Part shown: one piece after another, positions 12,257 through 24,100 of the stretch
How positions within the stretch are numbered: position 1 is the first letter of the stretch
Layout: each line of letters starts with the position of its first letter
Assembly: GCA_023853785.1 (NCBI GenBank)
Contig: JAJIRX010000533.1
Coordinates: 310,001-374,000, forward strand
DNA: 64,000 bases
Origin: Psilocybe azurescens
Taxonomy: Eukaryota > Basidiomycota > Agaricomycetes > Agaricales > Agrocybaceae
Direction: 5' to 3'
Notes under the pieces: generated by a model
The model's database searches: none
Told to the model about the DNA's origin: nothing
What the model saw: the letters and a program-made list of their open reading frames with translations, nothing else
Program-made: the position numbers and the translations under genes

Positions 12257-12862
12257 ATGATCATCGCCGAGTCCGTAGACAATTCCGATGCAGCATCTAT
12301 AACCACTTTGGTCACTAAAACCCCGGAGAAAATGCCTCGTTTCTTCGCAGGTCTCACATACACATCCTTGTTCTTCTCCGTCTTTCCTTTCGCCTTTGCT
12401 CTCATCAATGTATTGACAACGCGGCTATACTCGATACCTACCATTATCGCCTACGTCGTCACAACACCCTTCCATGTGGGCGCTCTCCTGATTATCTGGC
12501 AACACAAACGCCAAATCGACATGCAGCTTCCGTTCAACCCCACAACCTGGAGAAATATGATCCACATAACATTTCTCATCTGCGTATGGCTATTTTCGGC
12601 CATAACATCTAGCATGGGGGCCCGACAATTTATGGAGAGGAAGTTATGCTGGGATGACGCTAGAGAGATGGTTGTAACCTGTGATCGACACAATTATACC
12701 CGGACAGCAACAACATTTATTAGCTCAGCGTTACTTTCAGTCTTTGAAGTCCTGCTTCTTACCACGATTCTGTTCATATGCTATCGGAGCAGACCCCGGA
12801 AAGAGGTTCAAGTCGACATTCCCCTATCACGTACTTCATCACCGAAGGCTATATCTGTTTAA
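12257..12862 (+). CDS. Four-helix integral membrane protein, unknown function
   Basis: A single-exon frame of 201 codons. It has four clear hydrophobic segments: about residues 33-55 (YTSLFFSVFPFAFALINVL), 62-84 (IPTIIAYVVTTPFHVGALLI), 97-118 (MIHITFLICVWLFSAITSSM) and 149-172 (ISSALLSVFEVLLLTTILF). A polar N-terminus and a short charged tail (RPRKEVQVDIPLSR) flank them. The loop between helices 3 and 4 has two Cys residues. Four helices with both ends on one side resemble the MARVEL-like proteins common in basidiomycetes, but that is topology only. No operon-like partner. The start is the first ATG of the frame; an internal ATG at codon 26 is possible. Confidence 0.7.
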   Translation: MIIAESVDNSDAASITTLVTKTPEKMPRFFAGLTYTSLFFSVFPFAFALINVLTTRLYSIPTIIAYVVTTPFHVGALLIIWQHKRQIDMQLPFNPTTWRNMIHITFLICVWLFSAITSSMGARQFMERKLCWDDAREMVVTCDRHNYTRTATTFISSALLSVFEVLLLTTILFICYRSRPRKEVQVDIPLSRTSSPKAISV

Positions 12863-12869
12863 TTCAATC

Positions 12870-14140
12870 TAGTACTGGCACACATAATGGTGGGTAAATT
12901 AAAATGATTCAGTAGATGACAATCCCACTTATTCTCTAGTACATTATTTCCATTTATTATAGTTAGGGTCCAGACGCTTCCATCATAATCCATGCTCTGT
13001 TTTGAAACAATGAATCCTTCACCTTCTCGTTAATATACTCTGAGTTTTCTCATTGTACCTTCTTCGTTTCTGACACACGAGCTCATGAATTTGGAAGCGG
13101 CTAGGCCAGTCTCTCACTGAACATCTGTAAGATCCACCTCTGACATTCGATAACACCGTTGCTTTCAATGACCACCATCAGTACCCTCGGACTGTCTCTG
13201 ACTCAAAGTTCATATTAGTACAAGAAATCCTTATCACATGCAACCATACGTCCCTCGGCGCGACGACGCATCCCTTTTGATATTCATGGAGTACGATTCG
13301 CTGGAGATTTTGAGAATTAAAAATCCACGTTTGCCGTGGCAGTGTTAACAATAGCCCTCCGAATGTGTCCCTGAAGACAGCGACAATAGCTAAATGTAAT
13401 CAGTTACGGCTTACCTCGGATGCAACGCCTTTGATACGCTCTGAGATCAAGTCGTTGGTCTAGGAAAATCTTCTATCCACAGTAAGAAGAGGAAGGATGG
13501 CATCTCACGTTCTTAAATCAATGGCTCTTGTAGAATTGGAGAAATGATATTCTATTCGATTTCCTGTCTGGAAGTAAAATAAGTGCATCGACAGCATGAG
13601 GCGAACTTAAACAAATGAGCGAACCTCTACCGTAATTTACCATTCAAAATGCTAGAAATCCAGATATTGTACATGAAATGCGGCTGTAGACTGCGCGGAG
13701 CCCTCATCGCGAGCTCCAATAACATAGCATGCCATAGAACGGAATCCTTGAAATATTGTACCCTAAGAAGGTCCACTGCAGGAGAGTTATCAGTTCAATG
13801 GACTGAGACGCTAAAGCTTGCTCGATTTTAAGGAATGGATGCTGAGGATGCACTGCTGTGAAGTTTCCACAACTGCATCATGACATTGACAGTAAGCGCC
13901 CACCCTCTTTCTCACACGCCGTTAAACCATACCGTTTTGGGTGAGTTATGTACCTCGCCTTGCTATTCATGTCATGCTCTGAGCAAATAATCAAGAAGAG
14001 AATATACTGGTAGATGTGTGTGTTACGTATTCAGAAAAAGTAATAATTGTAAATAGATCTGTCAACTCTTAACGAGACTGGAATAGAAGGATAGTGAAGG
14101 GTCGTTGAGTAGCAAACTAGTACCGAGCATATTGTCTGTG
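12870..14140. other. Gene-poor spacer
   Basis: 1.3 kb with only short open frames (the longest is about 60 codons) and no similarity to the repeated families in this window. Nothing supported here beyond the 3' ends of the flanking genes. Confidence 0.5.
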
Positions 14141-14142
14141 CT

Positions 14143-14977
14143 CTAGTCCAGCTCAAGAGCCTCGATGCCCACCCGAATGTCTTCCTTCTTCACCAAAGTG
14201 ACCTGCTCCGTCGCCGTCAATGAAGCCTGCGCTTTCGTCTCCGGGGTGGCTTGCGGGCGATAGCGGCGAGCGTCTTTCAATTTGACGTTATGATAATCTG
14301 GGACGAAAATTGCCACTCCTTGGTGAATAGTGTTAAAGTCCAGTGACGCGTAAAGAGCAGCCTCGCAGATATTGAGGTCGGTGCGGGTGGCGATGGTATC
14401 GGCTATGATTCGGCCAATGGACTCAAAGTCTCGTTTAATACCGCGCAACAGAATCTCTTTTTCGATGAGATTGTGTCCTTCCTCAGGAGTTGACATTCCG
14501 CTGTATCGGCTAAGGCGACTGGGTACTTGCTTTCTAGAGACCTGAACCTCCTTCGGAAGTTTCATAAAGTTCGCACAAAGATCAGACGGAGTCATCTAGC
14601 ACTGTTTATTCAGATACTTGTTTGAAACCTGAATAATTGACACAGCAACGTGCCTCTTGCAACTCGACATTAGTGGGCTCTTGGACAGAGCTCAGGTCGG
14701 CCATGTTGCAGACATCAGTGTCTGCCAAGAGATGGGCAATCATGAATCAGTTTCAAGAAGAGGAGGGGATAAGTCGAGTACTTACTAGGCAATATCTGAT
14801 CCCCAGCAGTTGGGGCCATTTCGGTGTTTGAGGAAAGACCCTCGGTGGAGATGGAGGAGACTGGGATGGAGGAAGAAGACGAGCTATAGGGAAGTCAGAC
14901 GAGAGATCAGCGCATGTGGTGGGACCACTAAAGACTATGGGTTTACCTGGTTGCACTTTGGGGGAGAAGGTGGCCAT
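14143..14977 (-). CDS. Unknown intron-containing protein
   Basis: I do not recognise it. The likely start is ATG 14977 (MATFSPKVQP), then a GTAAAC donor. A second exon (about 14886-14790) is Ser-rich in one frame (SIPVSSISTEGLSS, then TEMAPTAGDQILP). A third exon (about 14725-14650) reads DVCNMADLSSVQEPTNVELQ. The last exon, 14595-14143, encodes about 150 residues with the charged stretch EILLRGIKRDFESIGRIIAD, a middle part AALYASLDFNTIHQGVAIF and a Lys/Glu-rich end. It looks like a soluble protein of about 220 residues. The exact junction before 14595 is unclear and may be a GC-AG intron. The gene is transcribed away from FunK1 copy D. Confidence 0.55.
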
Positions 14978-14999
14978 TGAGAGATGTCGAGTGAGGGGT

Positions 15000-15640
15000 T
15001 TGTGGTAAACCCGGGTTTCCCAAAATATTGCTTTTATGCATTCAAACTTCGGCGATACCTAGCTGGGCCACGGTCAACGTTTCTGGCCCACAATGGCAAG
15101 CACGACATTGTGATGATAAGGCATGGTCACGGGCCTGCTGTCTCGATGACGCCTGAAAATATAACTCGAATAGAACCATCGTCTCATTGTTGCAACATGT
15201 GAGAGCTGGAGTGAAGAAAGAACCCTGACCGATAACCATGCGACTGCATACATGTGCAGGGATGGATGGCCATTGTATTCAAGTGCCAGTCGCCCAGTAA
15301 GGCCGAATCTAATTTTAAACGCATTTTCTAATGGTGCGATGCATGGTCTATGGGGAACCTGGATCCAGGAACTTTTAGCAGTGTCTTTGGTTGACTCTGA
15401 GAAACAAGAAAACTTTGTTGCTCATGCCATAGTACAAGGTAACGGGTACGTTGGTAGTAATTGATTTAGGAATTATTGGTACCGACCATTATTTCCCTCT
15501 GCAGTGTTGCATTTTACGATGCCTCCTCTTAAAGGCGAGTTTCTAGACAAATTTCTCTGGTGGTATGACTCAATATCCAGGAAATCGTGTGGAACTGAAC
15601 CTTTGAGAGCAACTAAACGGATAACAGTGAATACTGTATC
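15000..15640. other. Spacer upstream of the mirror-image block
   Basis: Short frames only; nothing I can name. Similarity to the region upstream of FunK1 copy O begins at about 15650. Confidence 0.45.
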
Positions 15641-15649
15641 ATATATAAG

Positions 15650-16060
15650 GGATCAATGTATTACAGGATTGGTCGACAAGTCATGCTCAATAGAACGAAC
15701 CTATTCCGAGAGAAAAAACCTTGAAATTGTCTCGTAGGAGCAACACAGGGACTTGGTCCATAGATCAAATAAGTCTCTCAGAAGAGGTAAACATGTGTAA
15801 TAAATGGCCCATCGGATCTGTATCGGTCATACAATATGGAAGACATGGAAGACTGAAGAACTCTTGCCTCAGATTTTGGTCCCGATTAGGCACTAGTGAT
15901 TGTGATGGTAGCATGGACGAACAATGGTCAGGTCGTGGGAATTTATTGGCACCCACACGTGCAGTTGAACAAACGCGTCGCGGATGGCACTGCCAAGCTC
16001 TTGTGAAAACTATATAAGATGTTCTGATATCTGCAACTTTCTTCACCTCTAAACTCTGCA
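15650..16060. repeat. 5' flank of FunK1 copy D, inverted repeat of 40675-41085
   Basis: About 400 bp that match, in reverse orientation, the DNA upstream of FunK1 copy O. Shared marks are the phrase near 15660 (TGTATTACAGGA), TAAATGGCCCATCGG near 15800, TTAGGCACTAGTGATTGTGA near 15885 and the CACGTG/ACGCGT block. This is the outer edge of the left arm of the mirror-image duplication. Confidence 0.8.
15956..16018 (+). promoter_or_regulatory. CACGTG, ACGCGT and TATA box before FunK1 copy D
   Basis: CACGTG (15956-15961) lies 100 bp before the ATG, ACGCGT is at 15973-15978, and TATATAAG is at 16011-16018, about 45 bp before the ATG. Order and spacing equal those of the minus-strand FunK1 copies. 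Confidence 0.65.
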
Positions 16061-19002
16061 ATGGCAGACAGGAAAGATCCACCCAGGTAATCAAATTCAT
16101 TAATCATCATGTCTATTATATCTGATCTTTCTTCATCTCAGTGGCAGCATCCTCTTACCCATGTATGCCCGTTTTCTGATCTCTCTTTCGTGTTCTCCTG
16201 CTGACAACATTTCTCAGTCAATCTGCTACACCTCGCATACAGAGAACTAATGCAGACAGTAGCACGGTTCCGGCCGTACGTCCTCAGATTGCACACGAAA
16301 TGGAACGAGAGTTCGTAGTGTGCGAACTCGACATCTTCATGAAGGAGTACCTTCCATTTGTACCTGATGACGCGTGTATCCGAGAATGTGTCTCCGGAAA
16401 GTTAAGGTCACGCAAGCTGGTTTCTGGGACCTTCGCTTCCACTCTCCGCTTCACCAAATATGAATCCCCCCCGACAACCGCATGCTCGGAGATGGCGACA
16501 TACGCAGACTTGAAGAAGATCAGTGACGCTATTGGCGATTACGATTATCCTAAGCGTACTCGCAACGAGTTCCACTATCAAAACACGCCGCACAGCGTCA
16601 TTGACTCAGATATTTTGGGATCCACTCACAAAGTCGATGCTTGCTTCACATCGGATCCCGCGCCTCCTGCCCGCTCCAACACCAAGTTCCGTCTCAATAC
16701 AACAGCAATGGCAGTGCCGATGGAGCATAAGCTAACGGTTCAACAGGAGTATGAGGTCAGGAACTTCCAATTGCATGTCGCTACGTGCCCATTTCTCATG
16801 CCTCTCTGTTAATCTAGAATAACAGGCAGATCGTGTCTGCTAACGTTCAAATCATGAACGACGACGTTCGCCGTATGTTTACCTTTGGGGTAAGTGACGG
16901 CTTCTATATGTGAACGGCACTGTCTAATCTTGTATGTTCACAGATAACCATTGAGTGCGACCAAGTGACGCTATGGTACCATTCTCGGTCCCATTCAGCC
17001 GTTTCTAGGTCATTCAGCTTTGTCGAGGTATGATCCTTGCCACCTGTCATACGATTGTATCACTCATATATTGATTAGGAGCCAAAGTTGCTGATCAAGG
17101 TTTTCATGTCCATTCTATTCGCTAAAGATGTAGAACTCGGATATGACCCCATGGTAAAAAGGGGGGAGGACTCCCAATACACCTTCGAAATACCCCAAAA
17201 GGGCGCCGCCAGTCGTTTCTTCCGTACAATCAAGCCTATTGCAGAATACCGTTCCAACAATATCACCGGCCGCATGACACGTATTTTCAAAGTCATCGAG
17301 ACTAATACCGACGATCCCAAGAAATATGTTTTGAAGGACGTATGGATCGAGGACGACGCGCAAACTGAAGGTGAAATACAGAAGGCCCTCTTTAAGGACA
17401 TTACCGCCTTTTGGGAGAACCCGACGCCAGACGACATGAAAGACCTAGCGCCTCTGCAGGCCAAGCTTGCTAAATTTGTCGAAAAGGAGAAATACAAGGA
17501 TTTCTTCCTTACTATTGAAACCGACTGTGTGGGCGAGGTTTCAAAAAGGTTCCGCCTGGTGCTGTTCCACAGAGAAATCTGTTCTACCCGCCCACTATTA
17601 CTTCTGACTTTCGAAAAACCTCATCACTTGCCACGCGGAAGTCGGTTGGTACACCTCGTCCAATCTCCAATGCACAACAGCCTCCTCCCCCCTCGTGGTT
17701 ATGCCAAAAGAAACAATATCGCGTTGTTTTCAAGGAGGTCTGCAAGTCCGTGGGAGAACTCAACACTCTCGGGAAAGTGACCGACATTCTTCATCAAGTT
17801 CTCATTCGTAGGTCTTTCGTCTGCTTCGTGGTTCGCCCTATTGATGTTTGTATTCGCTGCATTGTAGCCCTTCAACTTATGTTTTGCGCGGGTTGGGTTC
17901 ACCGAGATATTAGCTCGGGCAACATATTAGCCCACAGGCATAACCAAATGTGGCAGGTTAAACTATCCGATCTCGAGTATGCGAGGAAGTTTCCGCCTCC
18001 ACCCGGTTACGTTCCTGCTACTGACCCAAAAACAGTAAGTCGGCGACTTATTTGTCTATTCTCTCGCTCATCATGTCCCAGGGCACTCCATACTTTATGC
18101 CTCATGAGATTCTGGACAGAACTTATATCTATAATGACGAACTTTGGTCCAAGGTTATACCCCCGACCAACAGAGCGACCAGGAATCCGATGATGACGAC
18201 GAAGCCGATTCAGGCAGCGAGGAGGGCTTGGCAGGCGGTGTGGATTCAGACGATATCGATTCAGACGAAGCAGAGGATGCAGTGCCGCCCACCAAATCCG
18301 TCGATGCAGCATATGAAGAAGATAGTTCAGACGACGACGAAGCAGAGGAAAACCCATTCTTAGATGATCGACTCCAAATCGTTATCCATAACTTCCAACA
18401 CGACTTAGAATCTGTTTGGTGGATCATGCTCTGGAGTCTCACAGCCCGCATCCAGCACAAACTTTCCAATAATTGGGCCAAGACGATCTTCCAGAACACC
18501 CTTCTACTCAGTGCTCCCCGGCGACGGTGCTTCACTAAGTCTATCTGGTTAAAGCTAGACAGCATTCTCGCAGCGCCTGCGAAGAAACTTTCAAAGAATA
18601 TGGATACGATGAGGCGTAATTTGCATGTGGCTTACCACAACCGTGAAAAGAAGACAAACTTCGGGACTTCGGGACTTACGTGGACATTTACGCCGAGTTT
18701 AATCAGTTTTTGCTGACATTCAGAAGCACAAGAGCTGGCGGAGAGCTCAGGGAACCAAGCTGCTCGTTGACAGTCCGTATCACCAGAAGGCCGGTACCCA
18801 GGCAGAGCCCATTCCAGAAGGCGCGCCGCCAGTGCCAGCACTATCGCCTGCCGTTGGCGATGTTTCTTTGCCAGCTCCAGATATACAGCTGCAGACACCT
18901 GCTTTCCGCGTGGTCCGTCCAGCTCGTGTCAAACGAGAACTTTCGGATGACGAACGGGGTCCCCCTCGTCGTCCAGGCCCCTCCAAACGCTCGAAACGAT
19001 AG
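16061..19002 (+). CDS. FunK1-type protein kinase, copy D (frame broken at four short runs)
   Basis: Exons that join in frame: 16061-16086, 16142-16162, 16218-16755, 16818-16889 (NVQIMNDDVRRMFTFG), 16944-17027 (VTLWYHSRSHSAV), 17079-17807 (N-lobe, YVLKDVWIED), 17868-18034 (WVHRDISSGNILAHR, SDLEYARK) and 18082-19002. The last exon has PHEIL, a long Asp/Glu/Ser hinge (about 18160-18360), HNFQHDLESVWW and ends PGPSKRSKR, a likely nuclear localisation tail. Each apparent frame break is cured by one extra base in a run: AAAAA 17543-17547, TTT 18143-18145, GGG near 18671 (inside an 8/9-bp repeat) and TTTTT 18707-18711. Copy O and the open downstream frames support those corrections. It is the closest relative of copy O, which lies inverted 24 kb away. 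Whether it makes protein depends on whether these losses are real. Confidence 0.9.
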
Positions 19003-19679
19003 ATATATACAATCTTAGCCTGATACGTTTCGGCAATTCTTTTACGATCATCTCGACGACATTTCTTGTGCTATATGTTGACCCAATCTCAGTTTATTTC
19101 AATAAACCCGACATTTCTTATATCCAACCGCTGTATAAATTTATATCGACCATCATTTTATAACATTGTGATTCACTCCGTTAGTCCCTTGTGCTTCCTT
19201 ATCGTGTGGGTGAGATGATTTCCTTGCGCCATAACCTCCATTAAGTGCAATTTGGATGCCATACGACATGTTGATAAGCCTCCTGGATTAATAGAATAAG
19301 GACGCGTAGCAGAAGTACAACAACTTTCAGAGTAGTTCTGCCCTTGCTCAGAGATATTTTCACGTCAACCAAACCATCAGAGGAGGCTCGATACCCGATG
19401 AACCAAAAACGAACAACTAGAGACCCTACCACTATGTATTATGAGAGAGCACGTAATTTCTCCGCAGGTCTTTCTTAGAGCGAGTGAAGAGATTGATGAT
19501 CATGCGTCAGCCGAATCAATCCTATATATTTATGTACATACAACACACTTTCTCATAACGCATCAACGTCGGTTCCCGCATATTCCTATGCATTATTAGA
19601 ATTATTCATCGCGGTGTAGTGTCGACGCTTCTTGACCCTTTACCACTACCATCCAACAGTGGGAACTCGTCCCTCCCCA

Positions 19680-20810
19680 TGGTTTGGACTTTACATTACT
19701 AAAACCCTCATCATTATTATACAAGAATTTCTTTTTAGCCATTGAAACTGACTGGGTGGGCAAGATTTTGAAAGAAGTTTCCTCTGGCGCTTTACCAAAC
19801 AGTCACAGAGATTTGTTCTACCCACCTAATATTTTTTCTGTAAGCTTATCATTTCCCTTACAGGAGTCGGCTGGTCCATTTCCTGACATAAAATAGCCTG
19901 ATGTTCGATGTAGATTCATCCAAAGGAAGCAATACTGTTTGGTTTTCAAGGAGATCTGAACGCCCCTAGGAAAGCTCAAGACTCTTGCCGGGGGGGAGGG
20001 GGGTAACAGGTATTCTTCATCAGGTTCTCACTCATAGGCTTCTCGTCTCTTTCGTCATTCACACTACAGATCTGTCTTTGCTGTAGCCCTTCGACTCATG
20101 TTTTGTGCTGGCTAGGCTCAGTGCAAAATATTGGCTCACAGGTATAAAAGTACCTAGAAGGCCAAACTGGCCGATCTAGAGTATACGAGGAAATTTCCTC
20201 CTCAACACCTGCTACTGACCGCAAAACGGTATACATTTATCTATTCAATCCATATAATCTGTTTTTAACTCATTATATCACAGAGAACTCCATACTTTAT
20301 GCTGCATGAGATCTTAGCCAATAGACCTATCTATAGTCAACTCAGCACTGCCCGAGATCGATGCTTCTGTGATACCATCCATCCGAAGCTGCACGATATT
20401 CTCGCAACGCCTGCGAAGGGGTTTTCAAAGCTTATGGGCGATTTGAGGCAGACTATGCTTAAAGTCTACCATAATCACGAGAGAAAGACGGAAACATTCG
20501 CAATGTAGGAACCCCAGTGCATGTTCACAACCGATTCGAGGGGCAAAACAAAGTTAATCGTCGACCGTCCGTATAGCAAAGAGACTGGTGCCCAGAAGGC
20601 TGCAGCGAAGGGCGTTTCAGAAGACGCGCCGTCAGCACCGTAGGCTTCCATTAAAACGTACACTTTACGTCCTCGCGCGATAAAACCACAGGCCCCTGTT
20701 TTTGGTAAAACATGAGTGAGCCAGTGAGCTCCAGTCATACGTGAACTCCCTCTTGACGAACTGAGTCCTTCTCGCTGTTCAGGTCCATCTAAACGCTCGA
20801 AACAATAGAT
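19680..20810 (+). pseudogene. FunK1 relic E, truncated duplicate of the 3' half of copy D
   Basis: Starts with FFLAIETDWVGKI (about 19730), matching copy D at about 17500. It continues with a damaged catalytic exon: near 20100-20150 the WVHRDISSGNI stretch has lost bases and carries a stop. Next comes a recognisable LADLEYTRK-like stretch near 20165, then PYFMLHEILANR (20290). It drops directly to the region after HNFQHDLES (RDRCFCDTIHPKLHDILATP) and ends GPSKRSKQ near 20810. The acidic hinge and HNFQHDLES are deleted. Frames change several times and G-runs are expanded near 19990. It is clearly dead and arose by tandem copying of D. Confidence 0.85.
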
Positions 20811-21068
20811 GAGAACGGGATTTCCTATTTGGTAAACACGATGAGAATCAGTTAAGTTAGCATAAGCAAAACTATGAAATTACATCTTAAAGACATCTTG
20901 GAGGACGACTTGATGAATGGTGGTATGAATACCTTAACAGTATGAATCACACCGATATTCAACTTGACGCAGTTGTTGAATGGATACATGACCCAGGTGA
21001 TGAACTGGAACTGTCAATTAAATGAAAGATAAAACCCGAAATAATATACAAAATCCCTTGACATACAA

Positions 21069-22159
21069 TTACACATTTGTAGCTTCTATTGTATGCTCCC
21101 ACAGCTTTTGCCTCAGCTCCTCGTTGCCGTAGTACCCTTTCTTCCCAATATCTTCCCCTTTGCTCCCCATTCTGTAGGTGCCAGCGGTCGTGTTGAGAAG
21201 GCCTGACCATAGATATTCTGCGCACTCGTCTTGGGTGACAGAAAATGGTTTCGCGATGACGTTGGCGACTGGTGCAATGGCGCGTAGCCATGGTGTGCGT
21301 GCGGAGCTCATGAGGTTGGTAGATACACCACCGGGGAACGCATGAGAGAAGGTGATTCCAGGGTTTCGTTCAGAGAACGCCTACGAAGAGAACAAGGGAT
21401 GGTTAAGATTACAGGGCAACAGGAAGCTCAAAGGATGAATTGAGCGCGCACCTCAATCATTAAATCGTTGTAGGTTGTGGCCGAGTCCGCTGCACCCTTA
21501 ACGGAATAGGTCTTCTTCAACCCCAAATCGGTGGCGTCGATCTTGCCACCGTAGCCTGCAGAAAACACCGATAGCACCCTCACGTCTTCCCCATCCTCCT
21601 TCGCCTTATTCAATGCAGGTAGTAGATCCTTGATAAACTTCCATCTGGAATAGTAGTGCACAGCGAGCTTCTTGTCGATCCCTTCTGGTGTTTCGTCCCT
21701 CCCCGATGTCGAGAAGTAGCCAGGACTCATAACGAGGTAGTTGATTTTGGAGTGTTTGGCGAGTATCTGCTCGGAAGCAGCGCGTACATTCTGGATAAGC
21801 GTCGCGTCGCACTGGACAAATTCGTGGCTCCATGATTCGGACGCGGTGGGTTTGGGGAAGTGAGAGATGATATCCTTTGCAGCAGCCTCGTTTCGTCCGA
21901 CGATGACGATGTGCGCGTTGCCGCTTCGCCATCTAGCGAACGCGTCGGCGAGTCCTTGTCCGATGCCAGAGGTTCCGCCTACAAATACGGCCACTGGCCC
22001 GCCTTTGAGACCGCCCACGAAGGCCGCGTTGCTTCTGCCAATGGCGGCGAGATTAGGTGCCATAGATTGCTTCTGGAAATATACGGAAATGGCAATAGCG
22101 AATAATAAAGTGAAGGCCGCTGTGAGCTTTGGGTAACTGTTGAATGGAGAGAAGTGCAT
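21069..22159 (-). CDS. Short-chain dehydrogenase/reductase (SDR), membrane-anchored, copy F
   Basis: NAD(P)-dependent oxidoreductase of the SDR superfamily, about 339 residues. Exons are 22159-21452 and 21380-21069, separated by a 71-nt GTGCGC...TAG intron after codon 236. An N-terminal hydrophobic segment (AAFTLLFAIAISVYF, about residues 13-28) suggests an ER or other membrane anchor. The cofactor motif is GGTSGIGQG at about 61-69. The usual NNAG position reads VMSPG, followed by Ser residues (YFSTSG), and the catalytic YxxxK is YSRWK. The substrate is unknown. It is divergently arranged with FunK1 relic I across about 660 bp, and an inverted paralogue (copy G) lies at 35243. The frame is intact. 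Confidence 0.9.
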
Positions 22160-22818
22160 AGATGTCAGTCAGTGCTCCTGTACTCGATATTTAACCACGA
22201 ACTGTCAGTCGCCGACGGTGTGACGCAAGTGCGTGGCGCGACGGCCGTTAATACAGCAGCTGATCGTATTGCAAATGTATACCTCCATTTGACTGGGACA
22301 GCGCGTACAAGATGCCGAGCGATGGGGTGCGTATCGGTGGCTACGAGGAAGAGAACACTGGGACGCGATGCCACCGCAAAGTAGTGGTGACGACGACAAA
22401 AGTTAACGCTCGGCTTAGTTTGCTTCAGAAGGCTGCCGAAGCGGCACGCAAAATTCTGTGGGCCTTGCCACTTTATTTGTGTAGATGCAGATGCGGAGTT
22501 ATAATTCAGCCAACAGCCTCATTGTCCTCGTTCAAAACCGACTCGTTGATCCCAGAACCTCTCAGAACACTTGACAATGACACATGCTCGTGATACGGAA
22601 AGGCACATGCCTTCATACAATGCTCTGAGATAACTATTTAATTAACTTTCTAGCTCAAGCCATTGACAACCAACACACTCAACGTCTTTGCAACGCCTTC
22701 CAACAATTAGTAGACATTATAAAGCTCTGAAGTCAAACTCCTTGATGAGCTCAGAAAAACCTAAAATCTTCTGTATATAAAACCTATTCTAACTAACACC
22801 CACCCAGATTGGTCCAAA
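22160..22818. promoter_or_regulatory. Shared divergent promoter region, SDR F / kinase relic I
   Basis: About 660 bp between two divergent starts, with no gene inside. The half next to the SDR (about 22165-22290) matches in reverse the DNA just before SDR copy G (about 35095-35235), including a GACGCAAGTG/CACTTGCGTC-like stretch and TGACAGT. That preservation suggests it is the SDR promoter. Confidence 0.45.
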
Positions 22819-23290
22819 ATGGCTCAGGACACCCTGTCCTGCGAGGTTGAGACATTCATCGAATCCCATCTCCCTTTTGTGCCCTCTGATCGCGACTTCG
22901 AACGATGCACAGCGAGAATGTGTCGCCTTGAGCCTACAGGCGACAAAACTCAAGATTCATCTCCAGTGAGATACATCAAACACGTCATACATTTATCAAG
23001 AGCAGCAGCAATATGACGAGAAGCGAGGTATTCGCAAGGCTGCAGGAAGTGGCTGAGTCCATCAGTAAATGCTCCTCCATTGAAGGGAGGTCATGCAACA
23101 AGTATAACTATCGAAACTGCCAGGAGGAAATCATAGCACCTCTCCCTCCCAAAATTATCTTGGAGAGCTGGTCAAAGCGACTAAATCGCACCGTGTTCCC
23201 AGAAGTATGCGACACACTTCGACAATCTTGGAGAAGTGACTCATGTACTCTGGCAGATACTGATTCGTAGGTCTCCAGCTAATCGATTAT
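22819..23290 (+). pseudogene. FunK1-type kinase relic I (N-terminal part plus scraps)
   Basis: Opens at ATG 22819 with CEVETFIESHLPFVPSDRD, the FunK1 N-terminal signature, and reaches a stop at 23014. A second frame from 23013 has QEVAESISKCSSIEGRSCNK and YNYRNC, matching the next part of the N-domain in relic T. It then jumps to a stretch (23200-23275) that reads NLGEVTHVLWQILIR in another frame, the end of the kinase N-lobe exon. The catalytic exon is absent, so it is non-functional. The subfamily is the same as relic T and the fragment at 33860, each of which also stands head-to-head with an SDR gene. Confidence 0.7.
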
Positions 23291-23299
23291 TTGTCCATT

Positions 23300-24095
23300 A
23301 CACTACTGTAACATGTTCCCCAATCTCAACCTCGACATCAAAATCGGGCCCATGAGATGAGGACGAGACGTTTCCAACCAGCTGAGGCTCCTCATCGATA
23401 TGCTCCCGGGCAGACACATCGACAGTCACAACGTTAGCGCCCGTCTCGGACGACCCGGCTTCGTGATCGCCAGTTCCCTACCAACATCGATGCCACTAAA
23501 ACTATGTAAATTCGTGAATTTATGGCATGCTCATCCCCCGCACATTTTGCAGATATTTCGGTCACCCATATAGTAGACTAGAAGGGCAGGACCTTTCAGT
23601 GGACGGTCAAGTGTTCGTGTTCGAACGTCACCTCGACTGTGGTCAACAAATCAAAACATTTAGTCACTCCTTTTTCTGTACTTTATTTATTATTGATAGG
23701 GTTGTCGAGACACTTTCCAAAGAAATATGTAAAGAAAGAATCAATGACAAAGATGAACCCATGACCGTAAACTGCTTCACTGCAGCAATCCAGGTCGCAT
23801 AGAAGTTGTATTCATAAATGTTTGTATCTACTACACCATGATGAAAGGCTGTACAAAAAGTGCTACTACGTGGTACTACTGGAATGCGTGGACCTCCATA
23901 TCCATATCCACACCAAGAAAAAAAAATGCGGGGAGAACGAGAAGAATAACCGTACAAACAAATGGGAAACGTTTTACTCCAGTACATACAAGTAACAAAA
24001 CGGAAAAGGCGATACAAAAATGAAAGGAAGACATATCAAGTCGTTTCAACAAGAAAAAAACCCAATTCAATCGCTCATTTTATCTCATCTCATAC
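23300..24095. other. Spacer at the inner edge of the left arm
   Basis: No gene I can support. A plus-strand frame 23527-23802 lacks any motif. The right part is AT-rich and probably holds the 3' UTR of the minus-strand gene ending at 24101. Confidence 0.5.
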
Positions 24096-24100
24096 TCATC

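Noticed and set aside
18658..18673. A true 8-bp duplication (ACTTCGGG twice) that destroys copy D
   Set aside because: Adding one G makes it a 9-bp in-frame repeat that fits the length of copy O, so a single-base loss in GGG explains it better.
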